A stretch of 64,000 bases of DNA from Meloidogyne chitwoodi (lineage: Eukaryota; Nematoda; Chromadorea; Rhabditida; Meloidogynidae): NCBI GenBank assembly GCA_015183035.1, contig JACZZP010000016.1, positions 372,001 through 436,000 of the forward strand, given 5' to 3'. Below the pieces are notes generated by a model that worked only from the letters and a program-made list of their open reading frames with translations, was not told where the DNA came from and searched no databases. The position numbers and the translations under genes were made by a program. Every line of letters starts with the position of its first letter. The first letter of the stretch is position 1. Of this stretch, positions 36,801 through 48,587 are shown piece by piece.

Positions 36801-39736
36801 ACAATTCAACAATAATTAATGTCCCAAAGATATATCGTAAATAACATAGGAGTCGAGCCAACGTCAAGCAGATCCTAGACTAACGCACTACCCACCCAAC
36901 CATACTCGTTTTAGAAGAAAAAACAATTTAATTATAGATAAATCTTTAATTTTCCTCTTCATTTTCAATTTTCATTTCAACTTTTAACAAAATTTAATCA
37001 AGGAAATCCAGGTAAAAAATGGCTCTGGACCTGGATCTGGACTCTTGATTTAATTTATCGACCTGGACCAGAGTCTGGACCTGGAGTCCAGGAAAAATCC
37101 AGGTCAAGAAATAATCCAGAATTTCTAAAAAATGCCTGGATCTGGACTCTGGATCCAGGAAAAATCCAGGTCTGGATCCAGATCCAGTCCGATCTCTAAT
37201 AAAAAGCAAAAGATGGACATTTTATTTGCTCCTATTCCATATGAGGATATACCAAAAGAATTAGACCTGAGCAACTACAAAACAACTAAAATTGTTGAAA
37301 CAAATCTCAAATTATTGAATAGTATGATTTATCAAATGTTTCACCGTAATGAATACAATTATAATGATAGCATATTGTTACTGTCTGGTAAAATTGTTTT
37401 TAATAATTTTGTGTAATATTACTGTTGACAACCTTCCATCGTTTTTAATAATTTTTAAAAATTTAAAAAAAAATATAAATTTTTAAAATTTATATTATGT
37501 TAGGATAATCTTATTAAAATGATACAAAATTATTTTTTAATTTTAAATAAAAAATTTTAAATGTGTTTGGAGAGGAATTTTCCGAAAATCCTTCGAGAGG
37601 AATACTTCGATAATCTTATTTAGCTGGTTTGGAGTAGTTTCAAAAAATGTGTTTAATTAATTAATAATTTAAATTTAAGGTTATCGATTTACATATCGAG
37701 CAAAATTTTATTTAATTCATCAATCAAGGCAGATTATTTTTACAAGTTTATTACGTGTTGTTAAATTGTGGGCAAAAAGTATGCGTTAAAATTTAAATAT
37801 TTTATTTAAATTTTCAAATATTTTAGAACGCCAAATTTATTCGAATTCATTTGGATATTTAAGCGGAACTATTTTACTTGTAATGGTTACAAAAATTTGT
37901 TTAATTTATCCTTTTGGGGAATTAAATTATTTAATTCAACAATTTTTTCAAATTTATAGTGCATGGTAAATTCTAAAAAATTTAATTTAAAAAATAAGAT
38001 TAAAGTCCTAATTTAAAAAATATTAAGGATCTGGCCGTTACCATTAATTATTGAAGAATTAACATCTCATGAAGTAACATCACAATTTAAAAATTTAAAT
38101 TCTTGGGATTTAAATAAAGGAGGATCAATGCCAATAATAACATCATTATTTCCTGAACAAAATACCTCATTCAATGTTGATGAAATTTCCTTGCAAATTA
38201 TTAAGAGGGAGATGAGAATTGGTTTGTTATTAAATTTTTAATTAATTTAGAAAGTTTAAAAATATGCCAACAAAAAACAATCTTTGCTAAAATTTATTAG
38301 AAATATCACTAAAAATTTAAAAAATGTAAATTAATTTTAGCTTATCATAAAATTGATCATTTTAACTCAACTGAATCAGAAAATACTAGTGAAAATGGAT
38401 ATATCTCTCTTTTTGAGGAATTAGATTATACATCTATTTATGATCATTTTATTCTTATTGAATGCATACCAGGTGAAACAAACGATCCAGAAAAGACATG
38501 TTCACTAATTAATAGTATACTAAGAAATGCAATGAAAAACTGGATTTCTGCGGACATTGGTAGCAATTTTACTTTAAAAGACTGTATAACAGAATATCAT
38601 ATTTTGACATTTAAAAATGAAAGGTAAAAATAATATTATTAAATTTTTGTAAATAATAAAGCCTTAATAATTATTTTTTTTTTGTTGTTGGTGCTATTTT
38701 TGCTACAACTTTTAAAAATTGTTTAACAAAAAATTCTAATCTTTTTAAAATAAATATTCTAGTTTTGTTAATTTTCAAAACGAAAATTCTGATATTAAAA
38801 TTTTCAAAGGAAATAATTTATTCCTTATTTTTTAGCTTACAAATACTCGAATCCATTCCTTTTATTGGCTTTAATATGTTAGCAGAATGCTCATTTCTGG
38901 TTGAAAATAATATTGAAAATTTCTTAAAAAACTTTATTGTTACAGCTTTTCCTGACAATGAATATTACAAAAAAATTTTTACTTCAACATACACACAAAA
39001 AAATAATTTTGTAAAAAGGTTTAAATTTAAAATAATTAAATAATTTTTTTTAAAAATCTGTACATTTTTTTTGTAATTTCACATTCTGTACTTCTTTTTT
39101 TCAAGTATAGCTTTAATAAATTAAAAAACGATTTTCAGAATGGAAGAAATAATAAAGCAATATTCGTCCATAAAAAACTATGAAATGAGAGGAGAATCAT
39201 CAAGTGGTACTTCAAAATATATTAATGCCCCATTTACAGAAAGAGAAGTTTATAAAATAGATTGGCTTGATTTTAATAATGAAAATTTTAAACAAGAGGG
39301 ATTAGAAGATGAACATTATCAAAATTATGTATATTTTCACAAGACTCAAGAAAAGGTAAAAATTATTATAAAAATTTCTTCATTAAGAAATTTTTAATTT
39401 CAACAATAAATGTGACAAAAATAATTTATCAAAATTTATTTTTTGATAACTTTAATTTGACAATTATAAAAAAATTAATTATTTAAATTTTTGTCTAAAT
39501 TAATTATTTATAATTATGATTTGACAAGTTATAGATAAACTAAAAATTTGAAAAAATAACCAAACGGACCTTTGCATATAAAAATTGCAATGTGTATTTT
39601 CGATAACATAATTGTGTAAATTAAACTTATTATTTATAAAATTTCTATTTATTGAACTATTTATTTATAGATGCCCGATGAAAACTTTACAATATATCGT
39701 AAAGATCGTAAGGGTAAAGAACCTCAAAATTGGTGA
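30821..39736 (+). CDS. Copy C: secreted poly(A)-polymerase-like protein; palm exon split by a hAT-like insertion
   Basis: Exons: 30821-30908, 30979-31216, 31378-31674, 31967-32073, 32118-32240, 32289-32431, 32496-32823, 32969-33123, 33199-33225, 33275-33455, 33533-33703, 33758-34229, 34545-34825, 35020-35138, 35178-35298, 35354-35604, 36014-37387 (split), 37680-37778, 37827-37965, 38028-38221, 38341-38623, 38836-39018, 39139-39355, 39671-39736. Leaving out the insertion and one target copy, the CDS is 4,533 nt (1,510 aa), every phase agreeing with copy A. Signal peptide MYSIIFIFLFLPINVHPM; DLD at 35413-35421; third Asp at 37216-37218, after the insertion. Read through, the insertion gives an immediate TAG. 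The His of the Cys-rich palm insert is Asp here. The donor after 34825 is GC. If the insertion is not removed by splicing, the gene is broken in the active-site domain. Confidence 0.8.
31738..31915. repeat. Tandem duplication of about 88 bp in a copy C intron
   Basis: Two adjacent near-identical copies beginning TATTATTATTAATACTCACG and ending GCTTGTGTACATTTTTTT. Present once in the matching intron of A and B in diverged form. Intronic; no splice site involved. Confidence 0.85.
33483..34662 (+). repeat. Tract apparently identical to copy A 10054-11233
   Basis: Partner of the copy A tract, offset 23,429 with no indel. Left of it C matches B (32938-33120 against 23158-23340); right of it C matches B again (34664-35270 against 25588-26195), then A from about 35365. 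Confidence 0.8.
35795..35927. mobile_element. hAT-type MITE in a copy C intron
   Basis: 133 bp with ends CAGGGATGGGCAA and TTGCCCATCCCTG, the typical hAT terminus. Flanks GCCTGTAA / GTCTATAA are a decayed 8-bp target duplication (6 of 8 match). Confidence 0.85.
36083..37198. mobile_element. hAT-like insertion in the PAP palm exon of copy C
   Basis: 1,116 bp with inverted ends TAGAGATCGG and CCGATCTCTA and a perfect 8-bp target duplication ATAAAAAG (36075-36082, 37199-37206). Both subterminal regions carry repeated CTGGATC/CCAGGTC motifs (about 36105-36235 and 37015-37190). No transposase found inside; an SF-type remnant is not visible either. The exon in A (12533-12782) is intact. Confidence 0.92.
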
Positions 39737-39914
39737 TTATTTTCATTTTAAGGATGAAGACAAAAAATAAAAATTAAAATTGTGATTGATATATATTATT
39801 TAAAATTGTGAAATTATTTTTTATAAAAAGATAGAGGTCAACTGTGTGTGTTGACATCAGAACGCCAGCAATTATACCAAATAAATGATAAAGTAATTTT
39901 AGGTGTTTATGGTA

Positions 39915-40112
39915 TCAAAGGATAAAGCAGAAAATGTGTTAAAAAATATCAAAGAACCAGAATTTTTCGAAAAATTGAAAAAAAGTTATAATAAAAATTA
40001 AACCTCCATAAAATCGAATGTTCTGAAAACTTATATTTTTGTCTATAACTTTTTTTTCTATATTTTAAAAATTCTGGTTTTTTGGTATTTTATAGCAAAT
40101 TTTCTGCTATCC
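39915..40112. mobile_element. TIR element downstream of copy C
   Basis: Same element and same flanks as 15414-15609 downstream of copy A; arms GGATAAAGCAGAAAATGTG and the complement of TAGCAAATTTTCTGCT. Confidence 0.8.
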
Positions 40113-40416
40113 AATGGTATAATAATTACTTGAAATTACCAAACAGTTCATTAGTTATAATTGCTGGCGGGATGGTCATTTTAGATTTCTTTCTCCGTTT
40201 TTCATTTATTAAATAGTATCTGATTAAATTTTACTACGAAAATTTGATTTATGAGAAATTTTGTGGGATTGCTTCATATATAGTTATATTTTAAAGAATT
40301 TTTTAAATCATTTATTACATTTAATGTTTATTTTTCATGAAATTTTTTCTCAAATAATTAATCATTTAATCTCCTTTATTTAATTAAATTTTCATCATTC
40401 ATTTCTTTTAGTCATT

Positions 40417-42795
40417 TTATGAGCCAGCTGGTGGAATACATGGTTTCTTGCAAATGATACCACTTCCTGGTCTCTCACAAGCTTGATCCTTCCATTTACC
40501 TTTAGAATCAAGGCCAACACAGTTTTTAGTACCATATCCGTCAGTATCGCCTAAACCAGTTGAAGAGGTAGAGGGACATCCAGGTGCCCATGGACTGTTG
40601 GGTGACAAAGTACTCGTCCTGATCGGTGTTCCCGTAGTTGATTTACTAGTTGAGGTAGAGGATGGCTTTGATGTTGTAATTGTTGATGCTTTTGTTGTTG
40701 AATTTAAAGAAGTTGTGGTTGTCTAAAAATAATTTTATTTTAACTAAATTATATTAATTTATACATTAATTATCGTATCTCCATTTCCATAATCACAAGA
40801 ACCTCCATCGTCACAACTACAACCAATTGGTCCATTCGGGGGATTTGGCATAAAACGATGAATTCCTGTATAAATGCACGTCGAGTCAGTTGCACGTTTT
40901 CTTCTACCAACAATTAGATTGGTAACAACATTCGAAAATACATTTTGTAAAATATATTGATTCTCTTCAGGAGTTTCAATTGAGCACGGAGAAGCGCAAG
41001 AATCATAACATTTATCATGAAGCTAAATTAATGTACTAATTTATTTGTTTTTCTAATATAGTAAGATTTTTGGTAAAATCCAGTTGGATGTCTAAGAATT
41101 GTGCCATAAATTTTACAAAAATTGGTAAAATTTTATAAATTTTAATTTTTAAATAAATCTAATTTTATTTAATTTATTTTTTAAATTTTAGTTTATATTT
41201 TTATATAAATTTTAAAAAAAGTTATGATAAAATAACTAAATAGGGTAGTTATGTTAAAGGAAGAGAGCGCAGAGTAAGTTATCTTTCTCTTTCTTTCAAA
41301 GAGGGAAAATTAGGTAGCTTAAGTGATTACCACGGCTGCTCTCTTCATGTTCTCCAGCTAAATTTCAATAAATCATAACTTTTTACAATTTCATCCAATT
41401 GTGATGATTTTTGTATCTTTCGACTTGACTCAAAAAGACGAATCGAATGATATATATCTTTCAAATTATTATATAAATATATTTGGGTGATTAATTTTTT
41501 AGGATTGCTAGTAAAGTACATCTGGGCGGATCACTGGACTTTTACCATTATATTAAAAAAATTGTTAATATAAAAAATTTACATTTTAGACAAATAAAAA
41601 TGTCAAACCTGCCAATAAGTTCCAGTTGAATTAAAAAGCTTGTAGGCATGGGCTTTCCCAGTTTTATTATTTAATTTCCATGGCCAATCGTCTGAGCCGC
41701 AAATATATCCTCCACCTGAACTTTTAGCTGTAGTTGCTGCCTTTGTAGTTGTACTTAATTTTGTAGAAAAAGAAGAAGTGCTTGGTGCTAATGTTGTTTT
41801 GGAAGGACAGATAGTTGATGTACAATTCTTTTTGCAGATAACTCCTCCAAGTTTGTGGTAACACCCAATGTCATTCCAAACGCCGGGAGCGTGCATTTCT
41901 ACGCAATCCTCTGGGCCACCGGCTTTATTATTGATAAAATTTAAAAATAAAAGATCGATTAAAATACCTCCATTTGCTTCATCAGATCCTGAAGGATTTC
42001 CCTTTGACCAGGGAGTGACGTTACGATTTGAATCCGAAATGCCATTAAAACCGCCATAATCACAATCTGTTCCGTCTGAATTTATGCAATCCACTGTTCC
42101 ATTGTACCAAGGAGAGTATTGCACACGATGCATTCCAATCCAGAGTGAACGCAATAATCTATCAAGTCTAAGAGAATCTGCGGTATTCCTTGAGACTCGT
42201 TGTGCACAAACTGAGTTATTATTTTGGCACTGATCTAGAAGGTTAGCAGCGAGGGCCCCCACAAAATTGTTTTCAGCATCACTATGGATACTGGCAACAT
42301 GTGATCCTTGGGCAATACAGCGATCTTGAGCCTGTGAGAAATTAATTGAATTAAAATAATTTTATTGAATTTGTTTTTCAAAATCAGGACAGAAGATAAA
42401 AAAATTAAAGAAATAGGTCCTGAAGCTTTCCTTTACCAAATCAGTTAAATTAGTTGCTACTTTTTAAATTGTTCCAACTTGTTTTTAAGCTTTTAAAGGG
42501 TCAAGAACAACCGTACTGTCGAGTCAAAAAAATAGAGAATGGGAATTTTGTTAGTTCTTTTGTAGCAAATTAAATTAGAGTCTAAGACTCAAGTACTAAT
42601 ATTTTAATAAAAATGCCCTAAATTTATTATTATTTAAATATAAACCTCAAAAAAGTTAACCATATCAGAAATAATCACTTTATATCCATAAGTATTTCCA
42701 TCAATACCAACATTTGTACTCCAATCACTAGAACACTGACTTTCTATATAAACAGGAAGATAGAGAATAATAAATGAGAGGGTAAAAATCATCAT
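40417..42795 (-). CDS. Secreted C-type lectin with two CTLDs and Ser/Thr-rich linkers (463 aa model)
   Basis: Minus-strand exons 42795-42646, 42331-41968, 41922-41609, 41022-40765, 40722-40417; phases agree and the sum is 1,392 nt. Signal peptide MMIFTLSFIILYLPVYIES. The first CTLD has the N-terminal signature AQDRCIAQGSHVASIHSDAE and the C-terminal block GPEDCVEMH.PGVWNDIGC..KLGGVICKK, including the WND calcium-site motif; the usual EPN/QPD triplet is not evident (GNPSG at that place). A Thr/Ser/Lys linker leads to a second CTLD (WPWKLNNKTGKAHAYKLF ... DKCYDSCASPC ... CVGLDSKGKWKDQACERPGSGIICKK) that is itself interrupted by a second Ser/Thr-rich stretch. Nematode lectins of this type are secreted and often linked to immunity or surface coat; a specific sugar cannot be read from the sequence. 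Start chosen as the first Met of MM before the signal peptide. Confidence 0.85.
41128..41470. repeat. Hairpin repeat family member in a lectin intron
   Basis: Contains AAAAAAAGTTATGATAAAAT, GGAAGAGAGCGCAGAGTAAG, TTAAGTGATTACC.CGGCTGC and a distal TCGAATGATA. Related copies at 56805-57030 (same orientation), 59250-59430 and 61780-62080 (inverted), and a weaker one at 5275-5420. Ends contain complementary GTTATGA/TCATAAC, so it can fold back. No coding potential. Confidence 0.75.
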
Positions 42796-44861
42796 TTATT
42801 TACTTCAAAGTATTAAGGAAATTTTACCTTTAAAAATAAATTATTTTATTAAATTTTCAAATTTCAGTAATTTAAAAAATAATATTTTGGGAAAAAATGA
42901 TTCTGAGAGAGTGTTTTTTGAATTTCCCAAAATAAAAAATTAATTTTCAAATTAAATAAAAATAATACTAAAAAGGGAAATTTAATTTTTTTTTAATTAA
43001 ATAAAAATTAGTTTAAAAATAAATAATATTTTTAAATTTAAATAAAATATATTAAATTATTTTAAAATCATTTTCCTTAAATAGAACCGAAAAAAAATTT
43101 TTTTTAAAAAAGGCAATATTTTGTTTTAATTATTCTAATCCTTTTTTTAAATACAATTTTTAAAAAATTGTATTTTATTAGACAATATATTATTTAATTT
43201 TTTATTCAGAATAATCCGAAAAGGATGTTTAAAATAAAGAGTGAAATTTATAATATTAAATAATTTTTGAATAAATTATAATTTTTTTATTTTAATTTTT
43301 TTGATGATTTTTTAATTTTTTAAATTTTTTTTATTAATTTTTTATTTTATGCTAATACTTAAAAAATTTTTTTTAAAATATCAATTCAAAAAAAAAATTA
43401 AAAAAAAATAATTTATTAAATTAAGCTACTAATTTAGCTTAATTTATTGCTAAATTTAATAATTATAAAGTAAAAACATTATCTTTTTTTAATTACTTAG
43501 TTTGCGTGTTTTTGGAAAATATTTTTATATTAAATAAATTTTTATTTTTTATTTTTGTAAAACATTTAGGTTGTTTAAGAAAATAATTTTAAAAAGTTCA
43601 AAATGGTAATTGTCAAAATATATTTTAAAAAAATTAAAAAATTGTTAAATATTTTTAATAAATTAAAAGTCAATTATTCAATATTTTAATAAATTAAGTT
43701 TAATTTTATTAAACTTGGGGAGACATTATTATTTATTTATTATTTAGTTTTTTATTTTTTCTTTTTTAATTGCGTAATATAAATATGTAATTAAATAAAA
43801 AATTTTTTATTTAATTTATTTATTTCCTTTTATTATTATTTAAAGTTTTATTATAAACAATTAACTAAAAAATAATTTTATAGGCAATAATTAAATTAAA
43901 TAATTTTTATTTAAAATTAACACACTCTTATAAAATGTTAAAGAATAATTTTATTATTTAAATGTTTATTTTCCTTTTTTTTTTAAAAATTTAATTTTTA
44001 AGTTTATTTCTAAAATAAAATTAAATCTAACTTTTTTAATTATTTTAGAGGAAAAAAATAAAAAATCTTTTAATTTTTTTTAATTTTTATTAATTTTCTA
44101 AAATTAATTAAACTAGGAAAAAAAATTTTTTGTTTAAAAATTTTAATTCAAACACAGAATTTTTATTTTTTTCTTTTGTTTAATTTTTACACATTTTTAT
44201 TGTCTTTTTTAAATTTATAGGTATTTAAATTAAATAATATTATTTAAAATAAAGTTTTTTTTTCTTTTAAGCGGAAATATAAATCTAAAAATAATTTAAA
44301 AAAAATTTAAAATTTTTAAATTAAATTTTAAGAAAATTTCCTCAAAAGTTAATATACTCATTTTACACATTCATTACTCTCAAATTATTTTTTTTAAATT
44401 TATTTTTTTAATTTCTGAATAATTAATTTTAAAAAAAAAATGTAAAAAGAAGATGATTAGCTCACTTTTAAAATTCAAAGAAAAATTCTAATCTTATAAA
44501 AAAAATAATTTTTTATATTTAAAAAATATAGCAAAAATAGTAAAAACATTATTATAATATTAAAATTATTATTTATTTTATTTATTTTTATTAATTCTTT
44601 TAAAGCAGACACTCCCTAACTATGTACTACTTTTTCTAATTAAACGAGTAGTAATTTTAAAATATTTATTTTAACTTTTTAAAAATTATTTAAAATAGTT
44701 TTTTTTATATGTTTATAAAAAATTAGATATAAATTTTTTTTATAATTTATTTTATTTTTTTCCATAAATTTCTAAAAAAATTCTTTTTTTTTTTAAATTT
44801 TTTACAATTAAATTTTTCTAAAATAATTAAAAAATATAAAAAAATAATTTTAGATATAAAA
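42796..44861. other. Gene-poor, extremely AT-rich stretch
   Basis: About 2 kb of runs of A and T. No open frame, repeat or RNA gene that I can support. It separates the divergent promoters of the lectin (minus) and the receptor (plus). Confidence 0.7.
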
Positions 44862-47206
44862 ATGCATAATTTAACTTCTTTTGAAAATATTTATTTGGGA
44901 ATTAATTCAGATGAATTAATTAAAATAAATAATTTTACTTTTGAAGAACACTTGATTGCTTGGATATTTATTTTAATTGAATTTTTTATTCATTTAATAA
45001 ATATACCTTTGGGAATTATTAATTTAAAAATTATATTTTGTACTAGTGTATGTTTTATTTTTAATTTTTTGAAAATATTTTTATTAATAATTTAATTTTT
45101 AATAAAATTTCTAATTACAAATTAGACTAAAATTTGATAATTTTTTTAAATAAATTTAATAATTTTTTAAAAATTATTAAATTTAATTTTTAAATAATTT
45201 TTCTTGGAGTACATATTACGAAAGGAAAAATAAAAAAATAATAAATTTTTTAAATTGGAAAAATTAATTTTTTTTCTAATAATAAGAGAACAAACTCTCC
45301 TAAGTAATAAGGCAAATATTAAGACAAAAAAATAATTTAAACAAATTAAAAAAATTTCTTTTTTTCAGTTACTTCATCGAAATCTAAAATTTATTTTATT
45401 AACACAAAGCGTATTAATTATTTTTGAGGCTTTAATTCGACTTTTATTTGTTGGTCCAATTAAATATTTTTCTGAGGATGTTTTTTGGTTTCAGACTGAA
45501 TTTAGGTTTTTTTAATTTAAATTTATTTTAAATTTTTAAATTTTTAGATTTTTACCAATTCAATATTTTGTTCAATTACCAATATTTTCTCGTATGATAT
45601 TTTGTCATTTAATTATTTTAGAACGCGTTTTTGCTACTTTTTTAAATAAATGTTATGAAACTCTAAATGGAAAAGTATTTACTGTTTCGTGGATTTTTAT
45701 TTTTGTAAGAGCTTTTTAATTTTAATAATTGATAAAAATTATGATTTAGAAATTTTTTCAAAAATTATAAAATTTAATTTAAAAGAAAAAAATTTGAGGA
45801 ACGTCATGTGGGGGGATCATGTAAGGGTTACGGCCAGTGATGTCCCGGTTCCTAATTTTTGTTCGGTTCCGCGGTTCCGGTTCCGGAGTGGTTCCAATTT
45901 TTGACGGTTCTACGGTTCCGGAACCGGAAGTGGAACCGTGGGAACCGGTGCCGGTTCCCGGAACCGGGACATCACTGGTTACGGCAAGTATTAAGGTCAA
46001 AGTCGGGAAGGTTTTTTTGATTAGAAAATTTTTTTTATTTCCTAAATTCGGAGGTTAAAATTGAGGAGAAAAAAATTTTTCAAAAATAGATAATTTGAAA
46101 TTTTGATTTTTTAACATTTTCAAAATTTCCGAAACGACCGATCCTCTTAACAAATAATATAAAAAATAATTATTTTAATTTATATTTTCAGTTAATCTTA
46201 TCAATTATAAATTTTATTTATAAACAAATGAAACAAATTAATGATAATTTATCTTCCCAAAAAGTATCATTAAATAGTGCAATTATTGCTATTTTGCTTG
46301 CTATAATTGGATTAATTGAAATTATTGTATTTAAATAAAATTATTTTTAATTAAATTTAATTTTTAAGTTAATTGGTTTAATTTGGCTTCACAACAAAAA
46401 TAAATTAAAAAATACATTTTCAAGAAATAGTAAATTATCTATAATTGAAGGCAGACCAGTTATTGTAGTAAATGTTAATAAACGAAGAACATCTGATTAT
46501 AAATTGAAAAAAAGATATCAGGTAATTAAATTAATAATATACTTTTTTGGGTTTTGACCATTTTTAAAAATTTGACCATTTTTAAAAATTATTGTTTTTT
46601 CTAATGTAAAAATAGACGAGGTCCCAATATTCTGTCTATCATGTACAGGGCTTCTAAATAATATTCTTAATTTTTTAATAATTTTTAAAAAAAAAGTATT
46701 TGGAAAATATGCGCACAGCATTTCAATTAACACCTACAATAATTGCCTATTTTATCGCTGGACTATTAACAGCAATTTCAGAAACATTTTATTCATTCTT
46801 TTTTGAGGCGGATGACTTTACAGATGAAATAATTGTTTGTTAAATTAATTTAAAATATTTTAATATTTATTGGTTAAATAATTACACCAAAGAGGTACCC
46901 AAGATTAATTAAATATTTTTTTAGTCACAACTCAACAATTTAGCAATTGCTTGTATTAACTTTTTAATACTTTCTACAACAATATTGTAAGAGTTTTAAA
47001 AATTAAATATAAAATGATTTTCTTTTTAAAGTTTTCATAAAATTCTACGAAGAAATTTCTTCACAATTTGTAATTATATATTTTGTTGTATTAAACAAAA
47101 AAATAAAAAACTTAGTACAAATACAACAATTAATAGAATTTCTCCATCAATTGCACAACAACAAACTGATAAATATTTTGAAATGTTAAAAGGAACTTGG
47201 AATTAA
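44862..47206 (+). CDS. Sre-like nematode seven-transmembrane chemoreceptor (380 aa model)
   Basis: Exons 44862-45047, 45369-45505, 45548-45704, 46192-46326, 46369-46521, 46697-46834, 46925-46986, 47032-47206; all phases agree (1,143 nt). Seven hydrophobic segments are visible: around IAWIFILIEFFIHLINIPLG, LLTQSVLIIFEALIRLLFVG, YFVQLPIFSRMIFCHLIIL, FTVSWIFIF, SAIIAILLAIIGLIEIIVF/LIGLIWL, TIIAYFIAGLLTAISETFY and LAIACINFLIL. After TM3 comes ERVFATFLNKCYE, which matches the Sre-family ER.FA....YE signature, and the loop LHRNL fits too. These receptors act in chemosensory neurons; the ligand is unknown. The third intron holds a hAT MITE. No lesion seen. Confidence 0.85.
45835..45977. mobile_element. 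hAT-type MITE in a receptor intron
   Basis: 143 bp, ends CAGTGATGTCCCGGTTCC and GGAACCGGGACATCACTG, perfect 8-bp target duplication GTTACGGC (45827-45834, 45978-45985). Open frames on both strands here are artefacts of its GGTTCC-type repeats. Confidence 0.95.
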
Positions 47207-47523
47207 TTTTTTTTTTATTTAATGATTTATTTGTTCTCTTGGCAGCTGTACTTTATTAATTAATTTTTATTGAAAATACCGTATTTTCTTGATTAATTGA
47301 CCTGGTCAATTATTGTTTCAACCTTTTGCTGGAGGGGGTAATGCGTCAGTGGAATCGATCAGTAGAAAATCCGTCACTAGAAAATCGGTCAGTATTCGGA
47401 AAATGCATTATTAGCAGTACAAAAATACATGAAAAACACAAAAAAATTTTTTACTTCAACAATCTCGATTTTTGGTCTGGATCCCAATCACACTCAACAT
47501 TCTTGCTATTATTATTACATAAC

Positions 47524-47715
47524 TTTTATATCCTCAAATAAGATACAATCTAGAATACGACAAGACTAACAATAACAATTTATCACTAAGGTTATTACAA
47601 TAAAATGAAGGTGGAATAAGGCAGGAATGACTAACTGACTAGTGGCATGGTTGGCCAGGTACCAACCCAGACTGAACTCTAGAAGCTCCTTTTATACTAG
47701 ACTACATCCCCAACA
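47524..47715 (-). mobile_element. Solo LTR, inverted copy of the 23955 family
   Basis: 192 bp; reading minus it starts TGTTGGGGATGTAGTCTAGT and contains AGTATAAAAGGAGC. 5-bp duplication ATAAC on both sides (47519-47523, 47716-47720). The rest of 47207-48587 is AT-rich with nothing else I can support. Confidence 0.85.
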
Positions 47716-48587
47716 ATAACGATCTTAAAATTTACACGTTCGATTATGATTAAATGTGATTATATAAAATTGTTTTTTGTAAAAAATTAATATAAATTAT
47801 TTTTTTTTGTTTTTTACTTTACAATTCTGTCCATCACTGGTACATTATATTATTTTTTCTTAAATTTTTAAAATATGCCTATTCGAGCAAACTTGCAAAA
47901 AAAATTTTTTTTATATGTAGTTTAATTTTTTTAATAAAAAAATTTATTTGCATGTCATTTATCAATAATTCCTTTTTCCGATATCCATTTTCATGCCTCC
48001 CCCTTATAATTGAAAATCCATATCCTCAAATTTAAATTAATGAACAAAGAAAATTTAAAGGAAATGGCAATTTAAAGGGCAATTCACGTGAAATTTAAAT
48101 TAAGTTAAATTTGAATATTTGGCTAAATAAATAGCCAATTGATTTCCCTTATAATAGCTTCATTTATTAATTTAATTTCTTAAATGTTTCTTATTAATTA
48201 ATAATTAATAAGTTAAAAGTTTTTAAAAATTATTAAATAAAATAATCCGGTACATTTTTAATTAAAAATTAATAAATAAAATATTAAAAAGTCCATAAAT
48301 AAAAGTTCGTTAATTAATGATTAAATTTAAATTTACATTAAAGCTTTACCGCCTTTGTACTATTGTTTTAATATTGCCCTTAAATTAATAAACAACTTTT
48401 CACATAAATGCAAATTATTTAAAAAAATAAGGTCATATAAAACTCAAAAATATTTAAATTTAAAATAAGTTTTTCTAATACTGATTAATTACTAGTTGGC
48501 TGTGTGTAGCATAAGATCTATCAACGTTTTCTTTTTTGCAAAATATTAAGTTATATATTTATATTTAAAGAAATTTAAAAAAACAAA

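Noticed and set aside
37132..37206. Start codon inside the hAT insertion leading into the copy C palm exon
   Set aside because: The Met-Pro-Gly-Ser stretch is translated transposon subterminal repeat; it is not a natural start of a PAP protein.
45689..46058. Open frames of about 70 residues on both strands
   Set aside because: Produced by the GGTTCC repeats of the hAT MITE at 45835-45977 in a receptor intron.
47326..47541. 71-residue open frame before the solo LTR
   Set aside because: Runs into the LTR, no homologue recognised, no splice context.
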